27,163 bases of DNA from an uncultured Eubacteriales bacterium (GCA_905199755.1 CAJKHT010000037.1:1-27163), one strand, 5' to 3'; positions 6,858 to 15,072 are shown, numbered from the stretch's first letter. Notes: a model not told the origin generated them from the sequence alone. Numbers and translations are program-made.

Positions 6858-7761
6858 CTACGTCCTCCCCTTTCTTATCTAAATAATAATTCAGTAAAAT
6901 CTGCTGACCGACCTGAACTACGGAACTGATTATCCAGTATATACCGAGTCCTGCCGGAAGCGTAAATGTGAAAAATCCTGTCATTACAGGCATCATCAGC
7001 ATCATTGATCTTGACATCTGACTTGCCGAATCCGTTGCGCCCTTATTCTGACTCTGACCGTTCTGCGCCATTGTTACTTTATTTGATACAACAGCGGCAA
7101 TTACGGCAAGCACAGGTATTATAAGCAATAATATTATACCGAGGTTTGAAAAATCGCCTCTCATAATATAGTTGATTGCCGATGACGGCGTATTTGACAA
7201 ATCAAGTCCGCAGAAATTGAAGTTTATTGCCCATTCTTTCGGTTCGCCTATTATCTGTGCCCAGCGTGACACCTGAATCTGCGAATTTTTAAGAATCATG
7301 TCCGCATTCATCTGCGCAAGATTTCCTATGTCGTGTCCCGCGCTTATCATAGCGTCCTTCAGTGCGGCAACCTTATCGATAACCGCCTGGCTTGTAACGT
7401 CAACATTCAAAAGATACTTAAGCGGTGCGTATATAACTCTGTACAAGCCGAACAGAATGGGAAGCTGAATAAGCATCGGCAGGCAGCCGCCCGTCATTGA
7501 TACATTATTTTCCTTGTACAGCTTCATCATTTCGCGCTGGAGCTTTTCCTTGTCATTTTCGTATTTTTTTTGCAGCTCCTGCAAAACAGGCTGAATTTTC
7601 TGCTGCTTCTTCATTGCTCTCTGCGATTTTATATTAAGCGGAAGAAGTATCAGCTTAATAAGCACCGTGAAAATTATAATCGCAAGACCGTAGTTTGAAA
7701 CCAGATGATAAATCTGTTCGATAATCCAGCCGAGCGGTCGTGTAATACAATATTCAAACAT
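6799..7761 (-). CDS. yidC: Membrane protein insertase YidC/OxaA (SpoIIIJ type)
   Basis: A cytoplasmic-membrane insertase that helps proteins, including small ones, enter the bilayer with or without Sec. The 320-residue protein starts directly with the conserved region and shows no lipoprotein signal. Transmembrane segment 1 (about 22-43) carries Lys36 at the position of the conserved groove arginine. A charged cytoplasmic hairpin (44-88) and segment 2 with GGCLPMLIQLPILFGLYR (91-108) follow. A longer external loop and three hydrophobic segments come next, ending near FTFTLPAGLGIYWIISS. The tail is basic (KNSKKRR), typical of ribosome-contacting YidC. ATG at 7761 is preceded by GGAGAGG. It lies in the rnpA-yidD-yidC-jag series, 41 bases after yidD. 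Confidence 0.95.
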   Translation of the reverse strand: MFEYCITRPLGWIIEQIYHLVSNYGLAIIIFTVLIKLILLPLNIKSQRAMKKQQKIQPVLQELQKKYENDKEKLQREMMKLYKENNVSMTGGCLPMLIQLPILFGLYRVIYAPLKYLLNVDVTSQAVIDKVAALKDAMISAGHDIGNLAQMNADMILKNSQIQVSRWAQIIGEPKEWAINFNFCGLDLSNTPSSAINYIMRGDFSNLGIILLLIIPVLAVIAAVVSNKVTMAQNGQSQNKGATDSASQMSRSMMLMMPVMTGFFTFTLPAGLGIYWIISSVVQVGQQILLNYYLDKKGEDVVVKVPEKKQLHGKNSKKRR

Positions 7762-7802
7762 ATTATGTTTTTCCTCTCCGCTGCCTTGTGCATGCCCTCG
7801 CC

Positions 7803-8015
7803 TTACGGCACGGGATCATAGCCTCCCTTATGGAACGGGTGACATCTGAGCAGCCGTCTGATTGCCAGATAACTCCCCTTAAGGGCTCCGTATTTTTCTA
7901 CCGCCTCACGGGCGTACTGTGAACAGGTGGGTATAAAACGGCAGCAACTCCCACCCTTATACGGTGAAATATGGTGTCTGTAAACATCAATTAAAAATAT
8001 AAGTACTCTCTTCAA
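7803..8015 (-). CDS. yidD: Membrane protein insertion efficiency factor YidD
   Basis: A 70-residue member of the YidD (haemolytic domain, DUF37) family, which assists YidC-dependent insertion at the inner face of the membrane. The whole family pattern is visible: an N-terminal amphipathic helix, YRHHISPYKGG (12-22), CCRFIPTCSQYA (24-35) and RLLRCHPFHKGGYDPVP at the end. The start is a TTG that overlaps the rnpA stop as TTGA. Only a GAGGA directly against the start is seen, so translation probably depends on ribosomes terminating at rnpA. No better start exists without losing conserved residues. Confidence 0.93.
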   Translation of the reverse strand: MKRVLIFLIDVYRHHISPYKGGSCCRFIPTCSQYAREAVEKYGALKGSYLAIRRLLRCHPFHKGGYDPVP

Positions 8016-8350
8016 TCCTCAATCAGTCCCAGCTTTCTCATGGCATATTCCATATCCTTCATTATCTGCGGCTGTTTCTTCCCCACCGCTCTGTTTCTGG
8101 ACACAATAACTATATCATAGCTTGTTTTAAGCCTGTCCGACAGAAGTCTGTAGCTTTCACGCATCAGACGCTTCAGGCGATTTCTTGTAACAGCCTTTCC
8201 GATTGATTTTGAAACCGTAAGCCCCACGCGGTTTGTTCCGAGACGGTTTTTCGATACATACAAAACCGTATATCCGCCGGCGAAGCTTTTTCCGCGCGAA
8301 TAAAGCTTTCTGAAATCATTATTGCGCTTTAAGCTTGTATTATTATTCAT
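8012..8350 (-). CDS. rnpA: Ribonuclease P protein component
   Basis: The 112-residue basic protein subunit of RNase P, which binds the catalytic RNA and helps mature tRNA 5' ends. Family features are LKRNNDFRKLYSRGKSF near the start, the RNR helix region TRNRLKRLMRESYR (about 64-77) and DIVIVSRNRA. Fifteen in-frame codons precede the ATG at 8350, but AGGGTG is spaced for that ATG and the family begins there. It lies downstream of rpmH, separated by an attenuator-like hairpin, and overlaps yidD by 4 bases. Confidence 0.95.
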   Translation of the reverse strand: MNNNTSLKRNNDFRKLYSRGKSFAGGYTVLYVSKNRLGTNRVGLTVSKSIGKAVTRNRLKRLMRESYRLLSDRLKTSYDIVIVSRNRAVGKKQPQIMKDMEYAMRKLGLIED

Positions 8351-8384
8351 AATAACACCCTGAAAAATATTTTGACACAATATC

Positions 8385-8425
8385 AAAAAAGGCAAAAAGC
8401 ACCGTCAGCTCCGGACTTCTTGCCT
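8385..8425 (-). terminator. Attenuator/terminator between rpmH and rnpA
   Basis: On the minus strand AGGCAAGAAG (8416-8425) pairs with CTTTTTGCCT (8390-8399), ten positions with one G-U, followed by a run of T to 8385. It has the form of a Rho-independent terminator and probably lets rpmH be made in excess over rnpA. Confidence 0.7.
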
Positions 8426-8438
8426 AATCCTCTTAAAC

Positions 8439-8573
8439 TTACGCAGTCAAAGACTTTCTGCCTTTTCTTCTTCTTGAAGCTAAAATCTTTCTGCCCGAAC
8501 GTGTCGACATTCTCTTTCTGAAACCATGTTCCTTTGATCTCTGACGCTTTTTAGGCTGAAATGTCATTTTCAT
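8439..8573 (-). CDS. rpmH: Ribosomal protein L34
   Basis: A 44-residue, strongly basic protein of the large ribosomal subunit. The sequence is almost the bacterial consensus throughout, from MKMTFQPKKRQRSKEHGF to RRRKGRKSLTA; the usual third residue Arg is Met here. ATG at 8573 has AGGGAGGTG seven bases upstream. It is first in the rpmH-rnpA-yidD-yidC-jag series and is driven by the perfect-consensus promoter at 8642-8670. Confidence 0.97.
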   Translation of the reverse strand: MKMTFQPKKRQRSKEHGFRKRMSTRSGRKILASRRRKGRKSLTA

Positions 8574-8591
8574 ATATATGCACCTCCCTGT

Positions 8592-8609
8592 ACGGCTCAA
8601 AACAGCCGT
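8592..8609 (-). other. Small hairpin in the rpmH leader
   Basis: ACGGCT and AGCCGT form a perfect six-base stem with a six-base loop just upstream of the rpmH ribosome site. It may affect mRNA stability or translation; a role is not shown by sequence alone. Confidence 0.4.
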
Positions 8610-8641
8610 CTTATTCCAAATCCAAATTAGACACCTCAAAT

Positions 8642-8670
8642 ATTATACATATTTTTGCTCCGTTTGTCAA
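8642..8670 (-). promoter_or_regulatory. Consensus promoter of rpmH
   Basis: On the minus strand: exact TTGACA (8665-8670), 17-base spacer, exact TATAAT (8642-8647). A full match to the vegetative sigma factor consensus fits a highly expressed ribosomal protein gene. Confidence 0.9.
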
Positions 8671-8810
8671 GCTTTTTTCGCATTTTTTATATTTTTTGTA
8701 CTTTATTTCCGATATTTTTTCTTATTTTATATGTTTTAACCGAAAAATACGCATATAATGCCGGATTTATCCGCCTGTTTGCCGTTATATAAAAAAAGTT
8801 AATGTTTTGG

Positions 8811-8839
8811 TTGAAAAAAGAGAGAAAATGAGATATAAT
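8811..8839 (+). promoter_or_regulatory. Promoter of the hprK-whiA operon
   Basis: TTGAAA (8811-8816), 17-base spacer, TATAAT (8834-8839). A second TATAAT-like run follows at 8842-8847, so initiation may be spread over several bases. It points away from the rpmH promoter. Confidence 0.75.
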
Positions 8840-8884
8840 AGATATAATATAATTATACCGTGTGTTGAAAGGATAATATTTGTT

Positions 8885-9835
8885 ATGCATAACAATGAAT
8901 TTACCATACCCTTATCAAAAATAGCCGAGGAATTTGAGCTTGAAAAAATCTACGAAAACGAGGACTTTAACTCAATACTCATCGATACCTCCGATGTAAA
9001 CCGTCCCGGTTTGCAGCTGGTCGGATTTTATGACTATTTTGACAGTCAGCGCATACAGATTATGGGCAAGGTTGAATTTACATACCTTGAACAAATCACC
9101 TCGGACGAGCGTGAAAAAAGGCTTGAGCATTTCTTTACGCATAATTTTCCGGCACTTGTCATAACCCGCGGACAGCAGATGTTCCCCGAGATGACGGAGC
9201 TTGCGGAAAAATACAACAAGCCGCTCCTGCGCACGGAAATGGGGACCTCCGAATTTATGAGTGCGCTCATAAGCTATCTGAATGTTCAGATTGCACCGCG
9301 CAGAACGCGTCACGGTGTGCTGGTTGAGGTTTACGGCGAGGGTATTCTGATAATGGGCGAAAGCGGAGTTGGAAAGAGCGAAACCGCTATAGAGCTTGTG
9401 AAAAGAGGTCACCGCCTTGTTGCCGATGATGCGGTCGAAATTAAGCGCGTGTCAGATAAAACACTTGTAGGCTCTTCACCCGAAATTATACGGCATTTTG
9501 TTGAGCTTAGGGGCATAGGTATAATAGATGTCAAGGAAATATTCGGTATGGGCGCCGTAAAGGACACCGAAAGCATTGACATGATTATCCATCTGGAGCC
9601 TTGGGTGGACGGCAGAAATTATGACCGTCTCGGCATGGTTGACGAATACACCAATATAATGGGTATAAATATTCCCTCCCTTACCATTCCCGTAAAGCTC
9701 GGACGTAACCTTGCGGTAATAGTTGAGGTTGCGGCAATGAACAACCGTCAGAAGCGCATGGGCTACAATGCCGCCGTGGAGCTTAACAACAGACTTATGC
9801 GTCAAATGGAGGCACAGCTCGGAGGTATGCAATAA
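8885..9835 (+). CDS. hprK: HPr kinase/phosphorylase
   Basis: A cytosolic bifunctional enzyme that phosphorylates HPr on its regulatory serine and also removes the phosphate, setting carbon catabolite control in Firmicutes. The protein is 316 residues, normal for the family. The N-terminal domain is followed by HGVLVEVYGEG and the Walker A loop GESGVGKS at 158-165. The HprK signature comes later (MVDEYTNIMGINIPSLTIPV), followed by the Gly/Arg-rich AAMNNRQKRMGYNAA. An open frame continues upstream to 8807, but that segment overlaps the promoter, and the family begins near MHNNEFTIPL. The nearest ribosome site, AAAGGA, is about 12 bases before the ATG, rather far. It is the first gene of the hprK-PHP-murB-rapZ-yvcK-whiA series. 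Confidence 0.95.
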   Translation: MHNNEFTIPLSKIAEEFELEKIYENEDFNSILIDTSDVNRPGLQLVGFYDYFDSQRIQIMGKVEFTYLEQITSDEREKRLEHFFTHNFPALVITRGQQMFPEMTELAEKYNKPLLRTEMGTSEFMSALISYLNVQIAPRRTRHGVLVEVYGEGILIMGESGVGKSETAIELVKRGHRLVADDAVEIKRVSDKTLVGSSPEIIRHFVELRGIGIIDVKEIFGMGAVKDTESIDMIIHLEPWVDGRNYDRLGMVDEYTNIMGINIPSLTIPVKLGRNLAVIVEVAAMNNRQKRMGYNAAVELNNRLMRQMEAQLGGMQ

Positions 9836-9878
9836 TACAAAAAAATACTATAAATTTTAAGCGGAGTGAAAATTAACA

Positions 9879-10613
9879 ATGGAAATTAAGGTAGATACAC
9901 ATACACACACTATTGCTTCGGTACATGCATACAGCACAATTACCGAAAATGCGAAAACCGCGGCAGATATGGGACTTGAGGCGATTGCAATAACCGACCA
10001 TGCGCCGGCATTGCCCGATGCGCCGCACCCGTGGCACTTTGAAAATCTGAAGAATATTCCGCGTGAAATTCACGGTGTAAAAATACTTTACGGCTGCGAG
10101 GCAAACATATTAAATCTCAAGGGCGAAATCGACATGCCGCCCGAAATTTTACAAAAGCTCGATGTTGTAAACGCAAGCATACACGGTCCCTGCTACGACG
10201 GCTGCGGGGCGGCGGATCACACAAGCGCATATGAAGCCGTTGTTAAAAATCCGTATGTGGATATTATCTGCCACAGCGGCAGCCCTCAGTATTCCTATGA
10301 TTACGAAAAAATAATAAAGCTTGCAAAAGAGCATCACAAGCTTATGGAAATAAACAACCACACCTTTTATGTACGCAAGCCGAGCATCGGCAACTGCCGC
10401 AGGATTGCGGAGCTTTGTGCGGAATATGAGGTAGGAATCGTTGTTTCCTCGGATGCGCACATAAGCTTTGACATCGGCAGCTATGACCACGCGCTTAACA
10501 TGCTTAAAGAAATTAATTTTCCCGAAAGGCTCATTATGAACAGAAGTCTTAAAGCGTTTACCGATTTCATGTCGGAACGCAAGGAGCTTTTCAAATGGAA
10601 GCTCGGAGAGTGA
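9879..10613 (+). CDS. PHP-domain metal-dependent hydrolase, YcdX-like
   Basis: A 244-residue protein of the polymerase-and-histidinol-phosphatase superfamily, probably a cytosolic phosphatase or phosphoesterase using a cluster of metal ions. The PHP metal motifs are in order: HTH at 8-10, ITDHAP (about 38-43), a Glu in YGCEAN, ASIHGP, ICHSGSP and SSDAHIS near the C-terminus. GGAGTG precedes the ATG. It sits 43 bases after hprK and 3 bases before murB, so it belongs to the same transcript. The physiological substrate is not known; the YcdX subfamily placement rests on length and the SIHGP motif. Confidence 0.85.
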   Translation: MEIKVDTHTHTIASVHAYSTITENAKTAADMGLEAIAITDHAPALPDAPHPWHFENLKNIPREIHGVKILYGCEANILNLKGEIDMPPEILQKLDVVNASIHGPCYDGCGAADHTSAYEAVVKNPYVDIICHSGSPQYSYDYEKIIKLAKEHHKLMEINNHTFYVRKPSIGNCRRIAELCAEYEVGIVVSSDAHISFDIGSYDHALNMLKEINFPERLIMNRSLKAFTDFMSERKELFKWKLGE

Positions 10614-10616
10614 AAT

Positions 10617-11513
10617 ATGCTTAATAAATCGGAACTTGCAAAATTATCGGAAAATATAATATTTGACGAACCCATGAGTGCACATACGTCGTTTAAAATA
10701 GGCGGCAATGCCGATGCGTTCGTCAGTGCGCAAAGCGTTGATGAAATCAGTACGCTTACCGCCTATTGCCGTGACAAAGACATTCCGTGTACCGTTATCG
10801 GCAACGGGACAAATCTCCTTGTCGGCGATAAGGGAATACGCGGACTTGTTATCAGCGTTGGCGGCGGAATGCAGAACTGCCTTATTGACGGTGACACGGT
10901 TTACGCCCAGGCAGGCATACTGATGTCTAAGCTTTCGCACAGAATACTCGATGCAGAGCTCAGCGGCTTTGAGGCATTGTCGGGAATACCCGGCACGCTC
11001 GGCGGCGGCATATATATGAATGCCGGTGCATACGGCACGGAAATCAAGGACGTTGTTTACGAGGTAACATACATTAACAGCAATAACGAAATTAAAACAA
11101 TAAAGAATGAGGAAATCGGCTTTTCTTACCGCCGCAGCATATTTACGGAAAATGATATTATACTTTCCGCGGTTTTAAAGCTGAAAAAAGACAGCAGAGA
11201 AAACATTGCCGCCGCAATGAAGGATTATTCCAAAAGACGCGCCGACAAGCAGCCGCTTTCGATGCCTTCCGCCGGAAGTACTTTTAAACGTCCCGAGGGA
11301 TATTTTGCCGGCAAGCTGATACAGGACTGCGGACTTATGGGATATTCGATAGGCGGTGCGGCTGTGAGCGAAAAGCATGCCGGCTTTGTGGTAAACAAGG
11401 GCGGTGCGACAGCGGCAGATGTGCTTGCCCTGATAAAACATATTCAGACAACGGTTAAGGATAAATACGGAGTGGAGCTTTCGCCCGAAATAAGACTTAC
11501 GGGAGAAAACTGA
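10617..11513 (+). CDS. murB: UDP-N-acetylenolpyruvoylglucosamine reductase
   Basis: A cytosolic FAD- and NADPH-dependent enzyme that makes UDP-N-acetylmuramate, the second committed step of peptidoglycan synthesis. The 298-residue protein shows the FAD-binding pattern: HTSFKIGGNADAFV, GNGTNLLVGDKGIRGLVI and ALSGIPGTLGGGIYMNAGAYG. The short-loop (type II) catalytic signatures follow: SYRRSIF and the proton-donor serine in PSAGSTFKRPEG. The final SPEIRLTGE carries the conserved glutamate. GGAG lies eight bases before ATG 10617, overlapping the end of the PHP gene. Its place between hprK and rapZ links carbon sensing and wall synthesis genes. Confidence 0.96.
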   Translation: MLNKSELAKLSENIIFDEPMSAHTSFKIGGNADAFVSAQSVDEISTLTAYCRDKDIPCTVIGNGTNLLVGDKGIRGLVISVGGGMQNCLIDGDTVYAQAGILMSKLSHRILDAELSGFEALSGIPGTLGGGIYMNAGAYGTEIKDVVYEVTYINSNNEIKTIKNEEIGFSYRRSIFTENDIILSAVLKLKKDSRENIAAAMKDYSKRRADKQPLSMPSAGSTFKRPEGYFAGKLIQDCGLMGYSIGGAAVSEKHAGFVVNKGGATAADVLALIKHIQTTVKDKYGVELSPEIRLTGEN

Positions 11514-11535
11514 CGCTCTGACGGAGATGACAAAA

Positions 11536-12420
11536 ATGAGATTTACTATAGTTACGGGAATGTCGGGTTCGGGAAAAACCCGTGTAATACGCTTTCTGGA
11601 GGACATGGGGTACTTTTGCATAGACAATATGCCGCCCATGCTGATACCGAAATTTTCGGAAATGCTTTCATCGGTAAACGGAAAAATACACGATGCGGCG
11701 CTTGTAATAGATGTCCGTGTCGGGGATATGATAAATGAGCTGCTTGACCAGGTAAGCATACTTCGCAAAAGTGGCTGCGATGTGAAAATTCTTTTTCTCA
11801 ACGCAGATGACGAAACACTTGTGCGCAGATACAAGGAAACGCGCCGTTCACACCCGATAGACAATCCCGATGGTCTGCTTGCGTCCATACATGAGGAACG
11901 CAAAATGCTTAATAAGCTGCTTAATGCTGCGGATAACGTGATAGACACGTCGGGTATGTCAAACAATCATCTGCTTGAAGAGCTTAAGGAAATTTACTGT
12001 ACGGAGGACGACAGAAGAATAGAAATCAACGTCATGGCATTCGGCTTTAAATTCGGTATGCCGCTCGATGCCGACCTTGTGTTTGATGTGCGCTGCTTCC
12101 CCAACCCGTTTTATATCGAGGAATTGAAGCCGAAAACAGGAAATGATAAAGAGGTTCAGGATTATGTTATGAGTTTTCCCACTGCGGTTGAATTTCTGAA
12201 AAAGCTTGAAGACATGATAGGCTTTCTTATTCCGCTTTATGAGGAGGAGGGTAAAATTTCCCTTTCAATCGCCATCGGCTGCACGGGCGGTCAGCACCGC
12301 AGCGTAACAATGACGAACAAGCTTGCTGACTATATAAAAGGACTCGGATATAACGTAAATGTGTCATACAGGGATATAGAACACGAAAAACGCACTCAGC
12401 AGGAAAGACACACCGTTTAA
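11536..12420 (+). CDS. rapZ: RNase adapter/nucleotide-binding protein RapZ (YvcJ)
   Basis: A P-loop protein of 294 residues. In enteric bacteria RapZ guides RNase E to small RNAs controlling glucosamine-6-phosphate synthase; the Gram-positive orthologue YvcJ binds and hydrolyses nucleotides. The Walker A loop TGMSGSGKT is at 7-15, MGYFCIDNMPP follows, and the C-terminal domain holds KFGMPLDADLVFDVRCFPNP and the hallmark GCTGGQHRSV. An ATG at 11527 is in frame but abuts GGAG with no spacer. The ATG at 11536 is nine bases from it and begins at the conserved strand, so I prefer that. It precedes yvcK and whiA, the conserved Firmicutes order. Confidence 0.94.
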   Translation: MRFTIVTGMSGSGKTRVIRFLEDMGYFCIDNMPPMLIPKFSEMLSSVNGKIHDAALVIDVRVGDMINELLDQVSILRKSGCDVKILFLNADDETLVRRYKETRRSHPIDNPDGLLASIHEERKMLNKLLNAADNVIDTSGMSNNHLLEELKEIYCTEDDRRIEINVMAFGFKFGMPLDADLVFDVRCFPNPFYIEELKPKTGNDKEVQDYVMSFPTAVEFLKKLEDMIGFLIPLYEEEGKISLSIAIGCTGGQHRSVTMTNKLADYIKGLGYNVNVSYRDIEHEKRTQQERHTV

Positions 12421-12457
12421 GTATCTCACACGGTATAACGGCTGAACGGAGATTAAT

Positions 12458-13411
12458 ATGAATGATAAAAAAATTGTTGTTATAGGCGGCGGCACAGGCT
12501 TATCCACGCTGCTTAAAGGACTTAAGCTTCATACTCATAATATAACCGCTGTTGTCACCGTTGCCGATGACGGCGGCTCCTCAGGCAGACTGCGCCATGA
12601 TTTGGGCATGCTGCCGCCGGGTGATGTCCGAAACTGCGTCGGTGCTCTTGCGGAGGTTGATCCGCTTATGAGCAGGCTTTTATCGTTTCGTTTTCACGAA
12701 GGCGCACTTGCAGGTCATAACCTCGGAAATCTTGTTCTTGCGGCACTCAACGAAATGTCCGGTAACTTTGAGGAGGCTGTCGGTAAATTCAATCATCTTA
12801 TGGGAGTTGTCGGCAGGGTTTATCCCGTCACAAACGAATCGCTTACTTTAAGTGCGGTTTTGAATGACGGAAGCGTTATAAACGGCGAATCGCTGATAGG
12901 CAAGCCTCACGGCAGCCGCCGCATAAAAGAGGTGTACATAACTCCCGAGCTGCCCAAGCCTGTGGACGGCGTAATAAGCGCAATCCGTGAGGCAGACATA
13001 ATTGTCCTGGGACCTGGAAGCTTATACACCAGCATAATTCCCAATCTTCTGGTTGACGGAGTGGCGGACGCAATAAGGCACAGCGCCGCAAAAAAAATCT
13101 ATGTATGCAATATCATGACGCAGCCGGGCGAAACAGATGATTATACCGCCTCCATGCATCTTGATGCAATAGAAAAGCACTCGTACCCCGGTATTGCGGA
13201 TGCGGTTATCGTTAATGCCTCTCCCCTCCCCGATGAGCTTGCACGGCTTTATGCCGAGCAGAATGCATATGAGGTTGTAACGGACACCGAAATTCTTAAA
13301 ACAAAAGCAGAGGTTATTCCGGGCAGACTTCTCATTGCCAACAACGATAAAATACGCCACAATTTCAACAGGCTGGCACGTATTATAATGAATTTCCGGA
13401 AAGGGGATTAA
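12458..13411 (+). CDS. yvcK: Gluconeogenesis factor YvcK (CofD-like)
   Basis: A cytosolic 317-residue protein of the CofD/UPF0052 family. YvcK is needed for growth on gluconeogenic carbon sources and for normal cell shape and wall precursor supply; it binds UDP-sugars. It begins with the nucleotide-binding stretch KIVVIGGGTGLSTLLKGLK. TVADDGGSSGRLR, LPPGDVRNC, GHNLGNLVLAAL and VLGPGSLYTSIIPNLLV follow, all family hallmarks. GGAG at 12448-12451 positions ATG 12458. It follows rapZ by 37 bases and its stop is one base from the whiA start, implying translational coupling. Confidence 0.95.
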   Translation: MNDKKIVVIGGGTGLSTLLKGLKLHTHNITAVVTVADDGGSSGRLRHDLGMLPPGDVRNCVGALAEVDPLMSRLLSFRFHEGALAGHNLGNLVLAALNEMSGNFEEAVGKFNHLMGVVGRVYPVTNESLTLSAVLNDGSVINGESLIGKPHGSRRIKEVYITPELPKPVDGVISAIREADIIVLGPGSLYTSIIPNLLVDGVADAIRHSAAKKIYVCNIMTQPGETDDYTASMHLDAIEKHSYPGIADAVIVNASPLPDELARLYAEQNAYEVVTDTEILKTKAEVIPGRLLIANNDKIRHNFNRLARIIMNFRKGD

Positions 13412-13412
13412 A

Positions 13413-14270
13413 ATGTCTTTTTCTTCCGACATAAAAGCAAAGCTCTGCAATACGCATATGGCATGCGATCGCTGCAGCGCAGCGGAAGCCGCGGGTATGC
13501 TGCGTTTTACGGGCGCACTTGCGAAAAGCCTGATAAAATTTTCCACGGAAAATGCGCTGGTTGCCGAGAGATTGACTTTTGATTTGCAGGATTCGTTCGG
13601 AATTGATATTTTGCCGATACATAAATCAAAGTCATATACATTTTTGATAGATGATGCCTACGAGGCGGAAAACATAAGAGAACGCATAGAAAACGAAGAT
13701 ATAACCCCGTTTGCCTGCTGCCGCATTTCATTTATACGCGGTGCTTTTCTCGGCGGCGGCTCAATAAGCGATCCTTTAAAGAGCTATCATATAGAGTTCG
13801 GCACAAAGAGCGGCATAGAAGCACGTCTTTTATGCAGTATGCTCGAAGGCGAGGGGTTTATGCCGAAAATAACGGAGCGCAAGGGCAAGAAAATAGTGTA
13901 TATAAAGGAATGTGAACAGATTGCCGATTTGCTCGGCTGCATGGGCGCGGACAACGGCGCACTTGAAATGTTTAACGTACAGATAGAAAAGCAGATGCGC
14001 AACGAAATAAACCGCCGTGTGAACTGCGAAAATGCCAACATGGATAAGTCCGCAAAAGCATCCTCAAAGCATATGTATGCAATAAACAGGCTCAAAAATG
14101 CCGGTAAGTGGGACAGTCTGCCCGACGTTTTAAAGGAAATAGGCGAGCTGAGAACAGAAAACCCCGATTTAAGTCTCAAAGAGCTTGGCGAAATGACCTC
14201 GCCGCCTATTGGCAAATCGGGAGTTAATCACAGACTGAACAGAATTATTGAATATGCCGAAAATGTGTAA
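13413..14270 (+). CDS. whiA: DNA-binding protein WhiA
   Basis: A 285-residue regulator that combines a LAGLIDADG-homing-endonuclease-like N-terminal domain with a C-terminal helix-turn-helix. In actinobacteria it controls sporulation septation; in Bacillus it influences cell division and chromosome segregation. Visible are RGAFLGGGSISDPLKSYHIE (about 109-128), the NRRVNCENANMDKS segment and the C-terminal LSLKELGEMTSPPIGKSGVN. AAGGGGATT precedes ATG 13413. This is the last gene of the hprK series, and its stop codon lies in the loop of the terminator that ends the operon. Confidence 0.95.
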   Translation: MSFSSDIKAKLCNTHMACDRCSAAEAAGMLRFTGALAKSLIKFSTENALVAERLTFDLQDSFGIDILPIHKSKSYTFLIDDAYEAENIRERIENEDITPFACCRISFIRGAFLGGGSISDPLKSYHIEFGTKSGIEARLLCSMLEGEGFMPKITERKGKKIVYIKECEQIADLLGCMGADNGALEMFNVQIEKQMRNEINRRVNCENANMDKSAKASSKHMYAINRLKNAGKWDSLPDVLKEIGELRTENPDLSLKELGEMTSPPIGKSGVNHRLNRIIEYAENV

Positions 14271-14291
14271 CATGTATTTTCGGCATTTTTT
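14254..14291 (+). terminator. Rho-independent terminator of the hprK-whiA operon
   Basis: ATGCCGAAAAT (14254-14264) pairs perfectly with ATTTTCGGCAT (14276-14286) and is followed by six T residues to 14291. The left arm is the last part of whiA. The T run overlaps the stop codon of the converging AraC-type gene. No matching U run exists for the opposite strand, so it acts in the plus direction. Confidence 0.9.
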
Positions 14292-15072
14292 ATGCTCCGA
14301 AAACATTTTTTCTGTATTCGGACGGAGTAATTCCCGTTTCCTTTTTAAAATATCTGCAAAAATAACATAAATTCCCGAAGCCCGACATTTCCGCCACCGT
14401 TTCCAGAGAGCATTGACTTTGCGCAAGCAGCTCTTTTGCACGCAAAAGCTTCAGTCCGTTGATATAATTTATCGGCGGTATCCCCGTACACTTAACGAAA
14501 AGCTTTCTGAAATACACCTCGCTTACATTGCAGAGTGCGGACAGATATTTAATACTGATACCGCTTTCCGCATATGTGTTATGTATATATTCAAGTGCAG
14601 GCTCTATAATTTTTTTCGCTCCGCCCGAAACATATCCGAAACCGTTTTCAAGCATAATCAGATATATAACCGAATATAATTCCGACTTGCATTTCATCAT
14701 ATATCCCGTTTGTTTTGCCTTAAATGCTTTTTCCGCGGCTTTGAAGCTGTCAAGAAGCTTTGCGGAATTTTTTATATGCAAAACAAACGGTCTGAATAAC
14801 ACTTGTTCATCAATCTTGAAATTAATTGCATAGCAGTCCCCGTAACTCTTATTTGTAACCGTGTAATTCGATTTCTCGGGCAGAAAAATAATATCATTTT
14901 CCCTAGCAGTCAGCTTTTCATTATTATCAAATATATATTCCTTTTCACCGTCGAGGTTCAGTGCTATGCCGTGGGACGGTCTGCAATTATGCACCGCATC
15001 ACCCGTTCCCGATGGAACAAGGCAGGCAAATATAATTTTTATAACATTGAAATCATAATCAAAAAAATCCAT
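14290..15072 (-). CDS. AraC-family regulator of the glycyl radical enzyme module
   Basis: A 260-residue AraC/XylS-type activator. The N-terminal half is cupin-like (NCRPSHGIALNLDGEKEY, ENDIIFLPEKSNYTV). The last 100 residues hold the paired helix-turn-helix motifs, ending CYFCRYFKKETGITPSEYRK. Longer starts are excluded because the promoter -10 lies at 15089-15094 and RNA would begin near 15082. GGGTGA is well placed for the ATG at 15072. It is transcribed divergently from the glycyl radical enzyme, with 126 bases between the two start codons. A direct repeat in that gap looks like its binding site and overlaps its own -35, so it probably represses itself while activating the enzyme genes. 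Its inducer, likely the substrate of the enzyme, is unknown. Confidence 0.88.
   Translation of the reverse strand: MDFFDYDFNVIKIIFACLVPSGTGDAVHNCRPSHGIALNLDGEKEYIFDNNEKLTARENDIIFLPEKSNYTVTNKSYGDCYAINFKIDEQVLFRPFVLHIKNSAKLLDSFKAAEKAFKAKQTGYMMKCKSELYSVIYLIMLENGFGYVSGGAKKIIEPALEYIHNTYAESGISIKYLSALCNVSEVYFRKLFVKCTGIPPINYINGLKLLRAKELLAQSQCSLETVAEMSGFGNLCYFCRYFKKETGITPSEYRKNVFGA

Larger units (their letters stand above)
8574..8884. other. Intergenic region between rpmH and hprK, 311 bases
   Basis: AT-rich divergent control region. It contains the rpmH leader with a small hairpin, the rpmH promoter, a T-rich stretch (about 8670-8740) and the hprK promoter. I saw no cluster of DnaA boxes and no dnaA, so it does not look like a replication origin. 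No credible gene is present. Confidence 0.7.

Noticed and set aside
8640..8810. AT-rich gap upstream of rpmH as a possible replication origin
   Set aside because: There is no dnaA and no cluster of TTATCCACA-like boxes; only one TTATCCGCC was seen. Two promoters account for the AT-rich sequence.
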